Shown: positions 1 to 8,798, numbered from the stretch's first letter. The stretch: 17,148 nt of DNA from Thermohalobaculum sp035513135 (GCA_035513135.1 DATKCQ010000126.1:1-17148); one strand, 5' to 3'. The notes: generated by a model from the letters alone, not told the origin. Program-made: numbers and translations.

Positions 1-129
1 GGCGATCCAGGTGTGGCCGCGGGCCAGGGCGATGAAGAAGATCAGCGTGCCGACCATCATCGGCCAGTACATGACGACGAAGGGGAGGCTGAGCACCTCC
101 TCGACGTGCTCGGGTCTCGGTATTGCCAT
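1..129 (-). CDS. N-terminal fragment of a small membrane protein, unknown function
   Basis: Reading leftwards from the ATG at 129, a 43-codon open frame runs off the window edge, so only the N-terminus is visible. The fragment begins MAIPRPEHVEEVLSL. It continues into a hydrophobic stretch at about residues 15-36 (LPFVVMYWPMM, then VGTLIFFIALA) that looks like one transmembrane helix. A purine-rich GGGGGAG lies about 6 nt before the ATG (complement of 136-142) and supports this start. I do not recognise the family. The gene is separated from the upstream ene-reductase gene by 217 nt containing several palindromes, so it probably has its own promoter. Existence as a gene is likely; function is unknown. 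Confidence 0.6.
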   Translation of the reverse strand, partial: MAIPRPEHVEEVLSLPFVVMYWPMMVGTLIFFIALARGHTWIA

Positions 130-142
130 GCCTTGCTCCCCC

Positions 143-162
143 GCGGGGCCCCCCGGCCCCGC
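143..162 (-). promoter_or_regulatory. GC stem-loop next to the ribosome binding site of the 1-129 gene
   Basis: Bases 143-150 (GCGGGGCC) and 155-162 (GGCCCCGC) are exact reverse complements around a four-base loop. In the transcript of the leftward gene this 8-bp all-G/C hairpin ends directly before the GGGGGAG ribosome binding site. The structure is seen in the sequence. A role in limiting or modulating translation is inference. In such GC-rich DNA an 8-bp stem can also arise by chance. Confidence 0.35.
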
Positions 163-227
163 ACGCGCATCCCAAGCGAGGCTAGCGCCCGGCTTGGGCA
201 GGAATATGGCCGGCCCCCGGCGGCGGA

Positions 228-275
228 TGTGCACAGTGCACACATGGCCAACCCAATGATCTGCAAGGCAGATCA
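228..275. promoter_or_regulatory. Two adjacent palindromes, possible operator region
   Basis: The gap between the leftward fragment at 1-129 and the ene-reductase gene holds two clean inverted repeats. At 228-242 the sequence is TGTGCAC-A-GTGCACA (7-1-7). At 257-275 it is TGATCTGC-AAG-GCAGATCA (8-3-8). A further 8-bp self-complementary TCACGTGA sits at 273-280. Such symmetric, less GC-rich sites in an upstream region are typical of dimeric repressor or activator binding sites. They lie about 100-150 bp before the ATG at 129. Which regulator binds is unknown. A weaker hairpin (CGCGCCG-CAC-CGGCGCG, 296-312), 35 nt past the ene-reductase stop codon, has no T-run and is not a convincing terminator. 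Confidence 0.4.
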
Positions 276-346
276 CGTGAGTGATGTGCGCCGGGCGCGC
301 CGCACCGGCGCGATCCGTTAAAACGATTTCGAGCAAACGCGGTGAC

Positions 347-1462
347 TCAACGTGCCAGAGCCGGCGGCTCGATCGCCTGCTCGGCCAGCAGCGAGGCGTG
401 GGCGCGCTGGTACTGCGGCGGGAAGGCGGCGCTGTCGCCCAGCGCCATCGCCGCGTGCCAGGGCCAGCGCGGGTCGAACAGCATTGCGCGGGCCAGCGAG
501 ACCATGTCGGCCTGGCCGGTGCGCACGATCGTCTCCGCCTGCTCGGGGTCGGTGATCTGGCCGACCGACATGGTCGGCAGCCGGGTGGCGCGGCGGATTT
601 CGGCGGCAAAGCCGGTCTGGTAGCCGGGGCCGGTGACGACCTTCTGTTCGGGCGACACGCCGCCGCTCGAGACGTCGACGAAGTCGCAGCCGCGCGCCTT
701 GAGCTCCTCGGCATAGGCGATCGAGCTCTCGACGTCCCAGCCGCCCTCGATCCAGTCCGCGGCGGAGAAGCGCACGCCGAGCGGCCGGTCCGCCGGCCAG
801 ATCGCGCGCACCGCGTCGAACAGCTCGAGCGGGAAGCGCATGCGGTTCTCCAGGCTCCCGCCATAGGCGTCGTCGCGCCGGTTCGAGACGGGCGAGAGGA
901 AGCTGTGCAGCAGGTAGCCGTGGGCGCTGTGCAGCTCGAGCGCGTCGAAGCCCAGCCGCTCGGCGCGCCGCACCGCCGCGACGAAGCCCTCGCGCACGCG
1001 CCGCATGGTCGCGGGCGTCATCGCCTCGGGCACGTGCCAGCCCGGCCCGAAGGGGATCGCCGAGGGCGCCACCGTCTGCCAGGCGCCCTGGTCCGCGGCG
1101 AGCGGCCTGCCGCCCCGCCAGGGCACGTCCGCGGACGCCTTGCGCCCGGCATGGCCGATCTGGATGCCGATGCGGGCGTTGCCGTAGTCGCGGAAGAACC
1201 GGATCACGCGCGCCATCGCCGCCTCGTTCGCGTCGGAGTAGAGACCGGTGCAGCCCGGCGTGATCCGCCCCTCGGGCTCGACCCCGGTGGCCTCGACGAA
1301 CACCAGCGCGGCGCCCGAGACGGCGAACTGGCCAAGATGCATCAGGTGCCAGTCGGTCATGCTCCCGTCGACGGCGCTGTACTGGCACATGGACGAGACG
1401 ACGATGCGGTTCCCGAGCTCGAGCGGGCCGAGCCGGACCGGTGAAAAGAGCGTGCTCGTCAT
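347..1462 (-). CDS. YqjM-like NADH:flavin oxidoreductase (old yellow enzyme family)
   Basis: A 371-residue FMN-dependent TIM-barrel protein of the old yellow enzyme family; such enzymes reduce activated C=C bonds with NAD(P)H. It carries the marks of the YqjM ('thermophilic-like') subclass: Cys26 and Tyr28 in MCQYS near the flavin, Gln101 in QIGHAGRKAS, the substrate-binding pair His178/His181 in HSAHGY with Tyr183, then SNRRDDAYGGSLENR, Arg231 in GVRFSA, and the C-terminal flavin phosphate region SSGG and RAMLFDPRWPW. The start at 1462 is preferred because AGAGGA lies 9 nt upstream. An in-frame ATG at 1495 has no ribosome binding site. It is the last gene of the transporter operon, 77 nt after the SDR stop. 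The physiological substrate is not evident. Related dehydrogenases of dienoyl or N-methyl compounds share the barrel but are usually larger and carry an Fe-S domain, absent here. Confidence 0.93.
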   Translation of the reverse strand: MTSTLFSPVRLGPLELGNRIVVSSMCQYSAVDGSMTDWHLMHLGQFAVSGAALVFVEATGVEPEGRITPGCTGLYSDANEAAMARVIRFFRDYGNARIGIQIGHAGRKASADVPWRGGRPLAADQGAWQTVAPSAIPFGPGWHVPEAMTPATMRRVREGFVAAVRRAERLGFDALELHSAHGYLLHSFLSPVSNRRDDAYGGSLENRMRFPLELFDAVRAIWPADRPLGVRFSAADWIEGGWDVESSIAYAEELKARGCDFVDVSSGGVSPEQKVVTGPGYQTGFAAEIRRATRLPTMSVGQITDPEQAETIVRTGQADMVSLARAMLFDPRWPWHAAMALGDSAAFPPQYQRAHASLLAEQAIEPPALAR

Positions 1463-1539
1463 GGCGATGCGTCCTCTTCGTTGCTTGCTCGTCATGGGGC
1501 CGCCGCGGCGATTACCGGGCGCTGGATGGATGTCACGGA

Positions 1540-2283
1540 TCAGTAGAAGGGGATGCCCAGCGTGTAGCCGCCGTCGAGCGTCAGCACGGAGCCGACGCAG
1601 TAGGCCGCGGCGGGCGAGAGCAGCCAGGCGATGGCGCCCGCCAGCTCCGCGGGCGTCGCCTCGCGCCGCGCGGGCACGCGGGCCATCTTGGCCCGGTGCT
1701 CGGCGGCACCGGGGCCGGCGGCCTGCGCCCGCACCCGGTCGGTCATCACCACGCCCGGCGCCATGGCGTTGACCCGGATGCCGTGGGGGGCGAGCTCGAG
1801 CGCCAGCACCCGGGTCATCTGCACGAGGCCCGCCTTCGAGGCGGCATAGTGCGCCGTGCCCGGCCGCGCCAGTACGGCGGAGGTCGAGGCGACGTTCACC
1901 ACCGCCGCCCGCGTCCCCGCCGCCACCCAGCGCCGCGCCACCGCCTGGGTGAGCGCGAAGGGCGCGCGCAGGTTGATGTCGAGCACCTGGTCCCATTCGT
2001 CGAGCGCCAGGTCGAGGAAGGGCGTCACCGGATAGACGCCGGCGCAGTTCACCAGGGCGTCGAGGGCGGGGGCGGCGGCGAAGGCGGCCTCGACGGCGGG
2101 GCCGATGGAAGCCGGGTCGGCGAGGTCGGCCCGGACCGGGTGGAAGCCCGGGGCCGGGTCCATCGGCGCGCGGTCGAGGCCGACGACGGCGCCGCCCGCG
2201 GCGATCAGGGCGTCGGTCAGCGCGCGGCCGATGCCGCTGGCGGCGCCGGTCACCAGCGTCGCGGCGGGGACGGGCTCAGGCAT
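1540..2283 (-). CDS. SDR-family NAD-dependent oxidoreductase
   Basis: A 247-residue classical short-chain dehydrogenase/reductase, the usual length for the family. The N-terminal Rossmann motif is TGAASGIG (residues 12-19). An acidic Asp37 closes beta-2, which favours NAD(H) over NADP(H). NCAG occurs at 79-82. The catalytic tetrad is readable as Asn104, Ser133, Tyr146 and Lys150 (YAASK). The ATG at 2283 lies inside the end of the preceding ABC ATPase gene (8-nt overlap), so translation is probably coupled. It is expected to interconvert an alcohol and a ketone in the pathway of the imported compound. The C-terminus (DGGYTLGIPFY) is typical of SDRs that form tetramers. The exact substrate cannot be given. 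Confidence 0.92.
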   Translation of the reverse strand: MPEPVPAATLVTGAASGIGRALTDALIAAGGAVVGLDRAPMDPAPGFHPVRADLADPASIGPAVEAAFAAAPALDALVNCAGVYPVTPFLDLALDEWDQVLDINLRAPFALTQAVARRWVAAGTRAAVVNVASTSAVLARPGTAHYAASKAGLVQMTRVLALELAPHGIRVNAMAPGVVMTDRVRAQAAGPGAAEHRAKMARVPARREATPAELAGAIAWLLSPAAAYCVGSVLTLDGGYTLGIPFY

Positions 2284-3264
2284 TGTCCCTGACCACCTCG
2301 TCGGAGAACAGGCAGGCGTCGGCGTGGTTCGGCCGGTTCTCGACCAGCGGCGGCACCGCGCCGGCGCAGGCCTCGCGGGCAAAGTGGCAGCGCGTGCGGA
2401 AGCGGCAGCCCGAGGGCAGGTTGCCGGGGTCGGGCGGCTCGCCCTCGAGCCAGAAGTCCTCGGTGACGCGTCCCTCGCCGATGGTCGGGATCGCGGCCAG
2501 CAGCGAGCGCGTGTAGGGGTGGCGGGGGCTCGAGAACACGGCCTCGGTCTCGCCCAGCTCGACCACCTTGCCGAGATACATGACCGCCACCCGGTCGCAG
2601 ATCATGCGCACCACCGAGAGGTCGTGGGAGATGAACACGTACGTCAGGTCGAAGCGGCGCTTCAGGTCGAGGAAGAGGTTCAGGATGGTCGCCTGCACCG
2701 AGACGTCGAGGCCCGAGGTCGGCTCGTCGAGCATCACCAGGCTCGGCTGCAGGGTGAGGATGCGGGCGAGCCCGACGCGGCGCTGCTGGCCGCCGCTGAT
2801 CTCGTGCGGGTAGAGGTCGAGATGGCTCTCGGGCAGGTTCACGGCGTCGAGGATCTCGCGCACGCGCGCGTGGCGCTCCCGGCGGCCCAGATCGGTGTGG
2901 ATCACCAGCGGCTCCATCAGCGAGCGGCGGATCTTCCAGCGCGGGTCGAGCGAGGCGCCGGGGTCCTGGTAGGTGTATTGCAGCTGCCGGCGCAGCCCGC
3001 GCGCGGCGTAGGGCTTGAGGTGCGTGATGTCGTTGCCCTCGAAGACGATGCGGCCGGCCGTGGGCGCGTGGATGCCCATCACGGTCTTGCCGAGCGTGGA
3101 CTTGCCGCAGCCGGACTCGCCGACGATGCCGAGGATCTCGCCCCTGGCGACGTCGAGGCTGACGTCGTCGAGCGCGCGCAGCCAGCCGACCTGGCGCTTC
3201 CACGCGTTGCGGATGGCGAAGTACTTCTTCACCGCCTCGAGGCGCAGCAGCGGACCGTCGGCGC

Positions 3265-3268
<4 letters not shown>
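2276..3268 (-). CDS. Oligopeptide/dipeptide-type ABC transporter ATP-binding protein (second ATPase, OppF/DppF type)
   Basis: A 330-residue cytoplasmic ATPase that would pair with the product of the adjacent upstream ATPase gene to power the importer. Walker A GESGCGKS is at 50-57, the Q-loop at Gln101, the signature ISGGQQ at 157-162, Walker B LVMLDEPTSGLD at 177-188, and the switch histidine at His215 (SHDL). The C-terminal oligopeptide-transporter extension after about residue 230 contains HPYTRSLLAAIP and four cysteines (288, 294, 301, 319; spacing CX5CX6CX17C). The insertion WKRQVGW before Walker A is typical of the F-type partner. Its ATG overlaps the stop of the upstream ATPase gene by 4 nt (ATGA). 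An intact, ordinary member. Confidence 0.95.
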
Positions 3269-4302
<1,034 letters not shown>

Positions 4303-4310
4303 CGTGGTCC

Positions 4311-5168
4311 TCACTCATCGCGGCTCCTCCGGATGCGCGGGTCGAGGATGTCGCGCAGCCCGTCGCCGAGCAGGTTGAAGCCCATGACGACGAGGAAGAT
4401 GGCGAGCCCCGGCGCCGTGGCGTACCACCAGGCCTCGGGCAGGAACTCGCGGCTCTCGGCGATCATGCGCCCCCATTCCGGGGTCGGCGGCGGCGGCCCG
4501 AGGCCGAGAAAGCCGAGCGCCGCGGCGGTCAGGATGGTGCCGCCCATGCCGATGGTGGTGCGCACGATGACCGAGGACGAGATGTTCGGCAGCACGTGCA
4601 GCATCATCACCCGCCAGGGCCGGGCGCCGAGCGCGATGGACGCCTCGACGTAGGTCTCGTTCAGCGCCGAGCGGGTCTCGGCATAGACCAGCCGCGCCCA
4701 GAACGGCCAGTAGGTGGCGGAGAGCGCCAGGATCACGTTCTCGAGCGAGGGCCCGAGCGTCTGGGCGATGGCGATGGCCAGCACGATCTGCGGCACCGAG
4801 AGGAAGATGTCCGAGACGCGCATCAGCGCCTCGGACGCCCAGTTGCGGTAGTAGCCGGCGATCAGCCCGATGGGCACGCCGATGAGAACCGAGACGCCGA
4901 TGGCGATGAGCGCGATGGCGATGGTGATGCGCGCGCCGTAGAGGATGCGCGAATAGATGTCCGAGCCCATGCGGTCGGTGCCGAAGAAGTGCTCGGCGCT
5001 CGGGCCCTGGAGGCGCTCGGAGGGGTGGAACTCGGTGACGTCCTCGGGGTGCGTCGCCAGCACCGGCGCGAGGATGGCGGCGAGGATCAGCAGCAGGATC
5101 AGGAACGCCCCGAGCGCCGCGGTGCGGTCGGAGAGCAGCTTCTTCAGGAGGTAGCGCGCCGTCTCCAT
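4311..5168 (-). CDS. ABC transporter permease, DppC/OppC type
   Basis: A 285-residue inner-membrane protein. The first helix at about 18-38 follows a basic N-terminus. A periplasmic stretch then ends in FFGTDRMGSDIYSRILYGAR, the hallmark of the DppC/OppC branch. Further helices are at about 81-106, 121-140, 145-160, 199-221 and 250-270. The EAA coupling loop that contacts the ATPase is YVEASIALGARPWRVMMLHVLPN (about 173-195, read in two parts), and the C-terminus has GDGLRDILDPR. The ATG at 5168 shares one base with the stop of the preceding permease (TAATG), so the two subunits are translationally coupled and expected in equal amounts. Confidence 0.95.
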   Translation of the reverse strand: METARYLLKKLLSDRTAALGAFLILLLILAAILAPVLATHPEDVTEFHPSERLQGPSAEHFFGTDRMGSDIYSRILYGARITIAIALIAIGVSVLIGVPIGLIAGYYRNWASEALMRVSDIFLSVPQIVLAIAIAQTLGPSLENVILALSATYWPFWARLVYAETRSALNETYVEASIALGARPWRVMMLHVLPNISSSVIVRTTIGMGGTILTAAALGFLGLGPPPPTPEWGRMIAESREFLPEAWWYATAPGLAIFLVVMGFNLLGDGLRDILDPRIRRSRDE

Positions 5169-6172
5169 TACCTGGCCTCGCGCGGGTCGATGACGCCGTG
5201 GCTGATGTCCACCAGCAGGTTGACGATGATGAAGATCACGCCCTGGGTGAGGGTGAAGCCCATGATGGCGTTGTAGTCCGACTGCAGGATCGAGTTCACC
5301 GCGTAGGTGCCGAGGCCCGGCCAGTTGAACACCGCCTCGACCACCACGCCGTTGGCGATCAGCACGCCGAAGATCAGGCCGATCTGGGTGACGGTGCCGA
5401 TCAGGGCGTTCCTGAGCACGTATTTCCACACGACGACGCGGCGCGGGAAGCCCATGGCCTGCTCGTAGAGCACGTAGTTCGAGTTGATGGCGTTCAGCAC
5501 GCCCGCCCGGGTGAAGCGAACGATCGTGGCCATGGCGGGGAAGCCCAGCGTGATGGCGGGGAGCGTCATGTGGGCGACGACGTCGCGGAATATCTCCCAG
5601 TCGCCCATGATCAGCGCGTCGATCAGGAAGAACCCGGTCACCTCGTCCGGCCCCCAGCCGCTGACCCGGCCCTGCAGCGGGGTCCAGCCGAGGCGCATGG
5701 CAAACAGCAGCTGCAGCAGGATCGCCAGCCAGAAGGCGGCGATGGCGAGCCCCGAGACGGTGAAGATGCGCAGCAGGTGGTCGAGGAGCGAGTTGCGGTA
5801 GACGGCGGCCACCACGCCGAGCGGCACGCCGATCAGCGCCGAGAGGAAGACGGCGACGAAGGTCAGCTCCAGCGTCGCCGGCAGGCGCGAGATCAGATCC
5901 TCGGCGATCGGCCGCTGGGTGTAGAGGCTGGTGCCGAGGTCACCCTGCAGCACGCCGACCACGTAGCTGAAGAACTGCACCGGCAGGGGCCTGTCGTAGC
6001 CCAGCCGGTGGCGCAGCGCCTCGATCTGCTCGCGGCTCGCGTTCTCGCCCGCCATGAAGGCGACCGGATCGGCCGGGATGACGTGGCTGATCGCGAAGAC
6101 GATCACCAGCAGACCCAGCACGGTCGGGAAGAACCAGACCAGGCGGTGGACGGTCAGGACGACAGCGCGCAT
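5168..6172 (-). CDS. ABC transporter permease, DppB/OppB type
   Basis: A 334-residue inner-membrane permease of the DppB/OppB branch. The first helix (about 10-30) is followed by the characteristic periplasmic region HVIPADPVAFMAGENAS and LGYDRPLPVQFFSYV, then GDLGTSLYTQRPI. Further helices lie at about 101-124, 135-158, 200-220, 258-280 and 305-322. The EAA-like loop is YEQAMGFPRRVVVWKYVLRN (about 236-255). VFNWPGLG (281-288) and the terminal IDPR are family hallmarks. The start at 6172 is the first ATG and has only a weak ribosome binding site (CCGGGG), in keeping with a lower expression level than the binding protein. A strong stem-loop lies in the 71-nt gap upstream. Confidence 0.95.
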   Translation of the reverse strand: MRAVVLTVHRLVWFFPTVLGLLVIVFAISHVIPADPVAFMAGENASREQIEALRHRLGYDRPLPVQFFSYVVGVLQGDLGTSLYTQRPIAEDLISRLPATLELTFVAVFLSALIGVPLGVVAAVYRNSLLDHLLRIFTVSGLAIAAFWLAILLQLLFAMRLGWTPLQGRVSGWGPDEVTGFFLIDALIMGDWEIFRDVVAHMTLPAITLGFPAMATIVRFTRAGVLNAINSNYVLYEQAMGFPRRVVVWKYVLRNALIGTVTQIGLIFGVLIANGVVVEAVFNWPGLGTYAVNSILQSDYNAIMGFTLTQGVIFIIVNLLVDISHGVIDPREAR

Positions 6173-6197
6173 ATCGGCCCCGGATCAGGCGGGAGGG

Positions 6198-6229
6198 GCG
6201 CGGCCCGCGGAGACTCTCGCGGGCCGCGC
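6198..6229 (-). other. Perfect 12-bp stem-loop between binding-protein and permease genes
   Basis: Bases 6198-6209 (GCGCGGCCCGCG) and 6218-6229 (CGCGGGCCGCGC) are exact reverse complements around an 8-nt loop. In the operon transcript the hairpin starts 14 nt after the stop codon of the binding-protein gene. No U-run follows, so it is not a standard intrinsic terminator. From precedent in other binding-protein-dependent operons, a 3'-end mRNA stabiliser or partial attenuator that keeps binding protein in excess of permeases is the likely role; that is inference. Confidence 0.6.
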
Positions 6230-6243
6230 GTGTCTCAAGCGGA

Positions 6244-7866
6244 TCACCCCTCGAAGTAGATCCAGCGCATCTCCTGCGCGTTGCCGATCGGGGAGAAGTG
6301 CACGCCCTTCACCTTCGCGTTGAAGGGGCCGAACCACTTGGTGTTGTAGACGAAGACGCCGGCGGCATCCTCGGTCACCAGCCTGGCGGCCTTCTCGTAG
6401 TTGGCCTTGCGCAGCTCGGGGTCGGTGCTGGTCAGCGCCTCGGTCAGGAGCTTGTCCACCTCCTGGTTGCAGTACCACGAGTTGTTGCGCGCCCCGATCT
6501 GGTCGCACGCGTACATCTCGCCCACCCAGTTGTGCGGATCGGCGTAGTAGGTCGAGCGCCAGAGGAACAGGATGTCGTACATCTGCTGCTCGTCGCGCAT
6601 GTTGTTGGAGACCACCGACCACGGCTCGGCGACGATCTTGGTCTTGATGCCGATCTTGTTCATGCCGTTCTGCAGCAGCGCCGCCGCCTGCTCGGTCTGC
6701 TGGTAGCCGGCGAGCGCGCCGACGGTGATCTCGCGCAGCGGCTCGGTCATCTGGTCGAGATGCTCCTTGGCCTTCTCGAGATCGAAGGTGTAGCCCTCGA
6801 CGTCCCCGGGCGAGCCCCAGATGTTGTTCGGCACCGGCGCCGGGTTGCGCGCCACCGAGCCGGACAGGATGTCCTGGTTGAAGCCGTCATAGTCGAAGGC
6901 GTAGCTCACCGCCTTGCGGAAGTGGATGTCGTTCATCGGCGAGCGGCCGTTGTGCAGGATGGCGTAGAAGATGCGCATGGACTCCTGCTCGTTGACATAG
7001 ACGTTGTCGCTCTCCTCGAGACGCTTCACCTGGTCCTGCGGCAGGTAGCCGTCGGTGCCGTGGAAGTCGCCGTTCATCAGGCCGAGCACGCGCGAGTTGA
7101 TCTCCACGACGGTGCGGAACTCGATCTCGTCGAGCGGGTTGGGGTTGTGGTCCCAGCCCATGAAGTGGTCGTCGAAGCGCGTGGCGCTCCAGCCGATCGC
7201 CGGGTCGTAGCGGCGCAGCTGGAAGGCGCCCGAGCCGGCGTCGTTGGCGGACAGCCAGACGGTGCCCCAGTCGCCGTCCACCTCGTTGGCGCGCACCAGC
7301 TCCTCGTTGACCACGTGGATCTCGGGCACGGTCGAGAGGAAGATGGCCGAGGGCTTGGTCAGGGTGAACTCGACCGTGTGCTTGTCGACCGCCCTGGTCG
7401 AGCCCGGCGCGATGGTGCCCTGGTAGAGCGAGAAGGCGCCCTTCTTCATGGCCAGGATGCGCTCCATCGAATAGACCACGTCCGAGGCCTCGATCTCGCT
7501 GCCGTCGTGGAACTGCGCGCCCTGGCGCAGCTTGAAGGTGTAGGTCAGGCCGTCGTCCGAGATCTCGTAGCTCTCGGCCAGCCAGGGATCGAGCTTGGGC
7601 GGGTTGTCGTGCCAGCGCAGCAGCCCGTCATAGAGGTTGAGGCGCGTGGCGACCCGGCCCACGTCGAACACCGCATGGGGGTCGAGCGAGTCGTAGGGCG
7701 AGGAGTTCGCGAAGACGAACTTGCCGTCGGCCCCGGCGAACCCGGCCGAGGCCGTGAGCCCGCCCACGGCGATGCAGGCGGCCAGCGCCAGGCGCCCCAG
7801 CGCCCTGGCGGGTGCGCGGAGTGGATGTTGCACGAATTTCACGGCGTGTCTCATGGCGTGTTTCAT
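6244..7866 (-). CDS. Periplasmic substrate-binding protein of a peptide-type ABC importer
   Basis: A 540-residue family-5 extracellular solute-binding protein (OppA/DppA type), the receptor that gives the importer its specificity. A basic N-region is followed by a hydrophobic core at about 26-44 and a likely signal peptidase I site near FAGA/DGK (residues 43-49). LAAC at 28-31 resembles a lipobox, but the hydrophobic run continues past the cysteine, so export as a soluble protein is more likely. Family landmarks are SLDPHAVFD, LYDGLLRW, WLAESYEISDDGLTYTFKLR, FHDGSEIEASDVVYSMERI and IHFRKAVSYAFD. The ATG at 7866 has GGGGAG 7 nt upstream. A second in-frame ATG follows 12 nt later. The ligand may be a peptide, opine or other amide compound and cannot be told by eye. 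Confidence 0.94.
   Translation of the reverse strand: MKHAMRHAVKFVQHPLRAPARALGRLALAACIAVGGLTASAGFAGADGKFVFANSSPYDSLDPHAVFDVGRVATRLNLYDGLLRWHDNPPKLDPWLAESYEISDDGLTYTFKLRQGAQFHDGSEIEASDVVYSMERILAMKKGAFSLYQGTIAPGSTRAVDKHTVEFTLTKPSAIFLSTVPEIHVVNEELVRANEVDGDWGTVWLSANDAGSGAFQLRRYDPAIGWSATRFDDHFMGWDHNPNPLDEIEFRTVVEINSRVLGLMNGDFHGTDGYLPQDQVKRLEESDNVYVNEQESMRIFYAILHNGRSPMNDIHFRKAVSYAFDYDGFNQDILSGSVARNPAPVPNNIWGSPGDVEGYTFDLEKAKEHLDQMTEPLREITVGALAGYQQTEQAAALLQNGMNKIGIKTKIVAEPWSVVSNNMRDEQQMYDILFLWRSTYYADPHNWVGEMYACDQIGARNNSWYCNQEVDKLLTEALTSTDPELRKANYEKAARLVTEDAAGVFVYNTKWFGPFNAKVKGVHFSPIGNAQEMRWIYFEG
7843..7866 (-). repeat. 12-bp tandem duplication of the start-codon segment
   Basis: The first 24 coding bases of the binding-protein gene are two copies of one 12-nt unit, ATGAAACACGCC then ATGAGACACGCC, differing at a single base. 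Each copy carries an in-frame ATG, so the protein begins MKHAMRHA. The duplication keeps frame and moves the start relative to the ribosome binding site: spacing is 7 nt for the first ATG and 19 nt for the second. Confidence 0.7.
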
Positions 7867-7901
7867 GGCGTGTCTCCCCTTTGGGTGGTTGGTCTCGGTC
7901 C

Positions 7902-7954
7902 GGCAGGCGCCTGCCCGGCTCCGCGCTGCCGGCGGTCGGGGCCGTTCCCGGCCC
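7902..7954. other. Short palindromes in the 103-nt gap between SDR and binding-protein genes
   Basis: GGCAGGCGCCTGCC at 7902-7915 is a perfect 14-bp palindrome. GGGCCG-TTCC-CGGCCC at 7939-7954 forms a 6-bp stem with a four-base loop, 15 nt past the SDR stop codon at 7970. Neither is followed by a T-run. They may shape the transcript between the two genes or mark a separate promoter region for the transporter. Both are short enough to be chance in this GC content. Confidence 0.3.
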
Positions 7955-7969
7955 TTCTGTGGTGTGGTG

Positions 7970-8743
7970 TCACATGTTCCACTGGAAGCCGTCGATGGTG
8001 ATGGCCTGCCCGGTGATGAAGTTCGGCTCGACGGTGGCGAGGAAGGCGACCAGCTCGGCCACGTCCGCGGGCGTGCCGACGCGGCCGAGCGCGATGCCCT
8101 TGACCAGCTCGGCCTCGCGGTCGCGGATCACGGGGTTCTTGGCGACCTCGGTCTTGATCAGCCCGGGGCAGACGGCGTTCACGGCGATGTGGGGGCCTAG
8201 CTCCTTGGCGAGCGCGCGGGTCATGCCGAGCATGCCCGCCTTGGCCGCGGCATAGGCGAACCGGCTGACGGCGGCGGTGACCCCGCCGGAATGGGCGTTG
8301 AGCGAGGACATCGAGACGATGCGGCCGCGCCGCGCCGCGAGCATCGCCGGGGCGACCGCCTGCACGTAGTTGAAGCAGCTCTTGAGGTTCACGTCGATGG
8401 CCGCGTCCCACTCGGCCTCGGTGATCTCGAGGATGCCCGTGGGGCAGGCGCGGCCGGCGTTGTTCACCAACACGTCGATGCGGCCCCAGGCGCCCAGCAC
8501 CTGCGCCGCCACCGCGCGGGCGCGGGCGTGGTCGGCGACGTCGGCCTCGATGGCGAGGCAGGCAACCCCCAGCGCCTCGATCTCGGCGCGGGTGTTCGCC
8601 ATCTCGGGCGCCAGCAGGTCGACCAGCGCGATGGCGTGCCCGCGCCGGGCGAGCGCCAGGGCGCAGCCCCGCCCGATGCCGCGCGCGCCGCCGGTGACGA
8701 TCGCCACGCCGGTCGCCGGTTCGTCCTCTGCGCTCGCCGTCAC
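7970..8743 (-). CDS. SDR-family oxidoreductase, first gene of the transporter operon
   Basis: A 257-residue classical short-chain dehydrogenase. TGGARGIG is at 17-24. Asp42 ends beta-2 (VDLL) and points to NAD(H). NNAG is at 94-97, Asn119 is in DVNLKS, the catalytic serine is in SMSSLNA (146/147), and the YAAAK pair is Tyr164/Lys168. Four extra residues separate Ser and Tyr compared with the commonest spacing. The first in-frame start is a GTG at 8743 with a weak GGGAC before it. A later GTG at codon 13 would remove the pre-strand and is less likely. The gene is read away from the IclR gene and lies about 50 nt after a predicted promoter, so it heads the leftward operon. Its substrate is unknown. 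Confidence 0.9.
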   Translation of the reverse strand: MTASAEDEPATGVAIVTGGARGIGRGCALALARRGHAIALVDLLAPEMANTRAEIEALGVACLAIEADVADHARARAVAAQVLGAWGRIDVLVNNAGRACPTGILEITEAEWDAAIDVNLKSCFNYVQAVAPAMLAARRGRIVSMSSLNAHSGGVTAAVSRFAYAAAKAGMLGMTRALAKELGPHIAVNAVCPGLIKTEVAKNPVIRDREAELVKGIALGRVGTPADVAELVAFLATVEPNFITGQAITIDGFQWNM

Positions 8744-8798
8744 TCGGTCCCGTCCACGGTTCGTCCCTCGCTGCTCCCCGGTCGCCCGATCCGACTCG

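Noticed and set aside
296..312. Possible terminator of the leftward operon (CGCGCCG-CAC-CGGCGCG)
   Set aside because: The stem is perfect, but no run of U follows in the leftward transcript and the stem is only 7 bp in GC-rich DNA, so a terminator call is not supported.
281..1444. A 387-codon open frame on the plus strand opposite the ene-reductase gene
   Set aside because: The opposite strand encodes a complete old yellow enzyme with all active-site motifs. The plus-strand product is low-complexity Arg/Ala/Gly/Asp sequence typical of a shadow frame. Similar frames opposite the transporter, SDR and FMO-like genes were dropped for the same reason.
1463..1495. Longer ene-reductase start at 1495
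   Set aside because: It has no ribosome binding site, and the added residues (MTSKQRRGRIA) precede the typical family N-terminus. The ATG at 1462 has AGAGGA at suitable distance.
6244..7866. Lipoprotein assignment of the binding protein from LAAC at residues 28-31
   Set aside because: The cysteine is in the middle of the hydrophobic core and is followed by more hydrophobic residues and an Ala-X-Ala type site, which fits signal peptidase I better.
7957..8743. Whether the three SDR genes are recent duplicates of one another
   Set aside because: By eye they share only the general SDR motifs. Lengths, motif variants (NCAG, NNAG, HSAG) and termini differ, so recent duplication is not supported.
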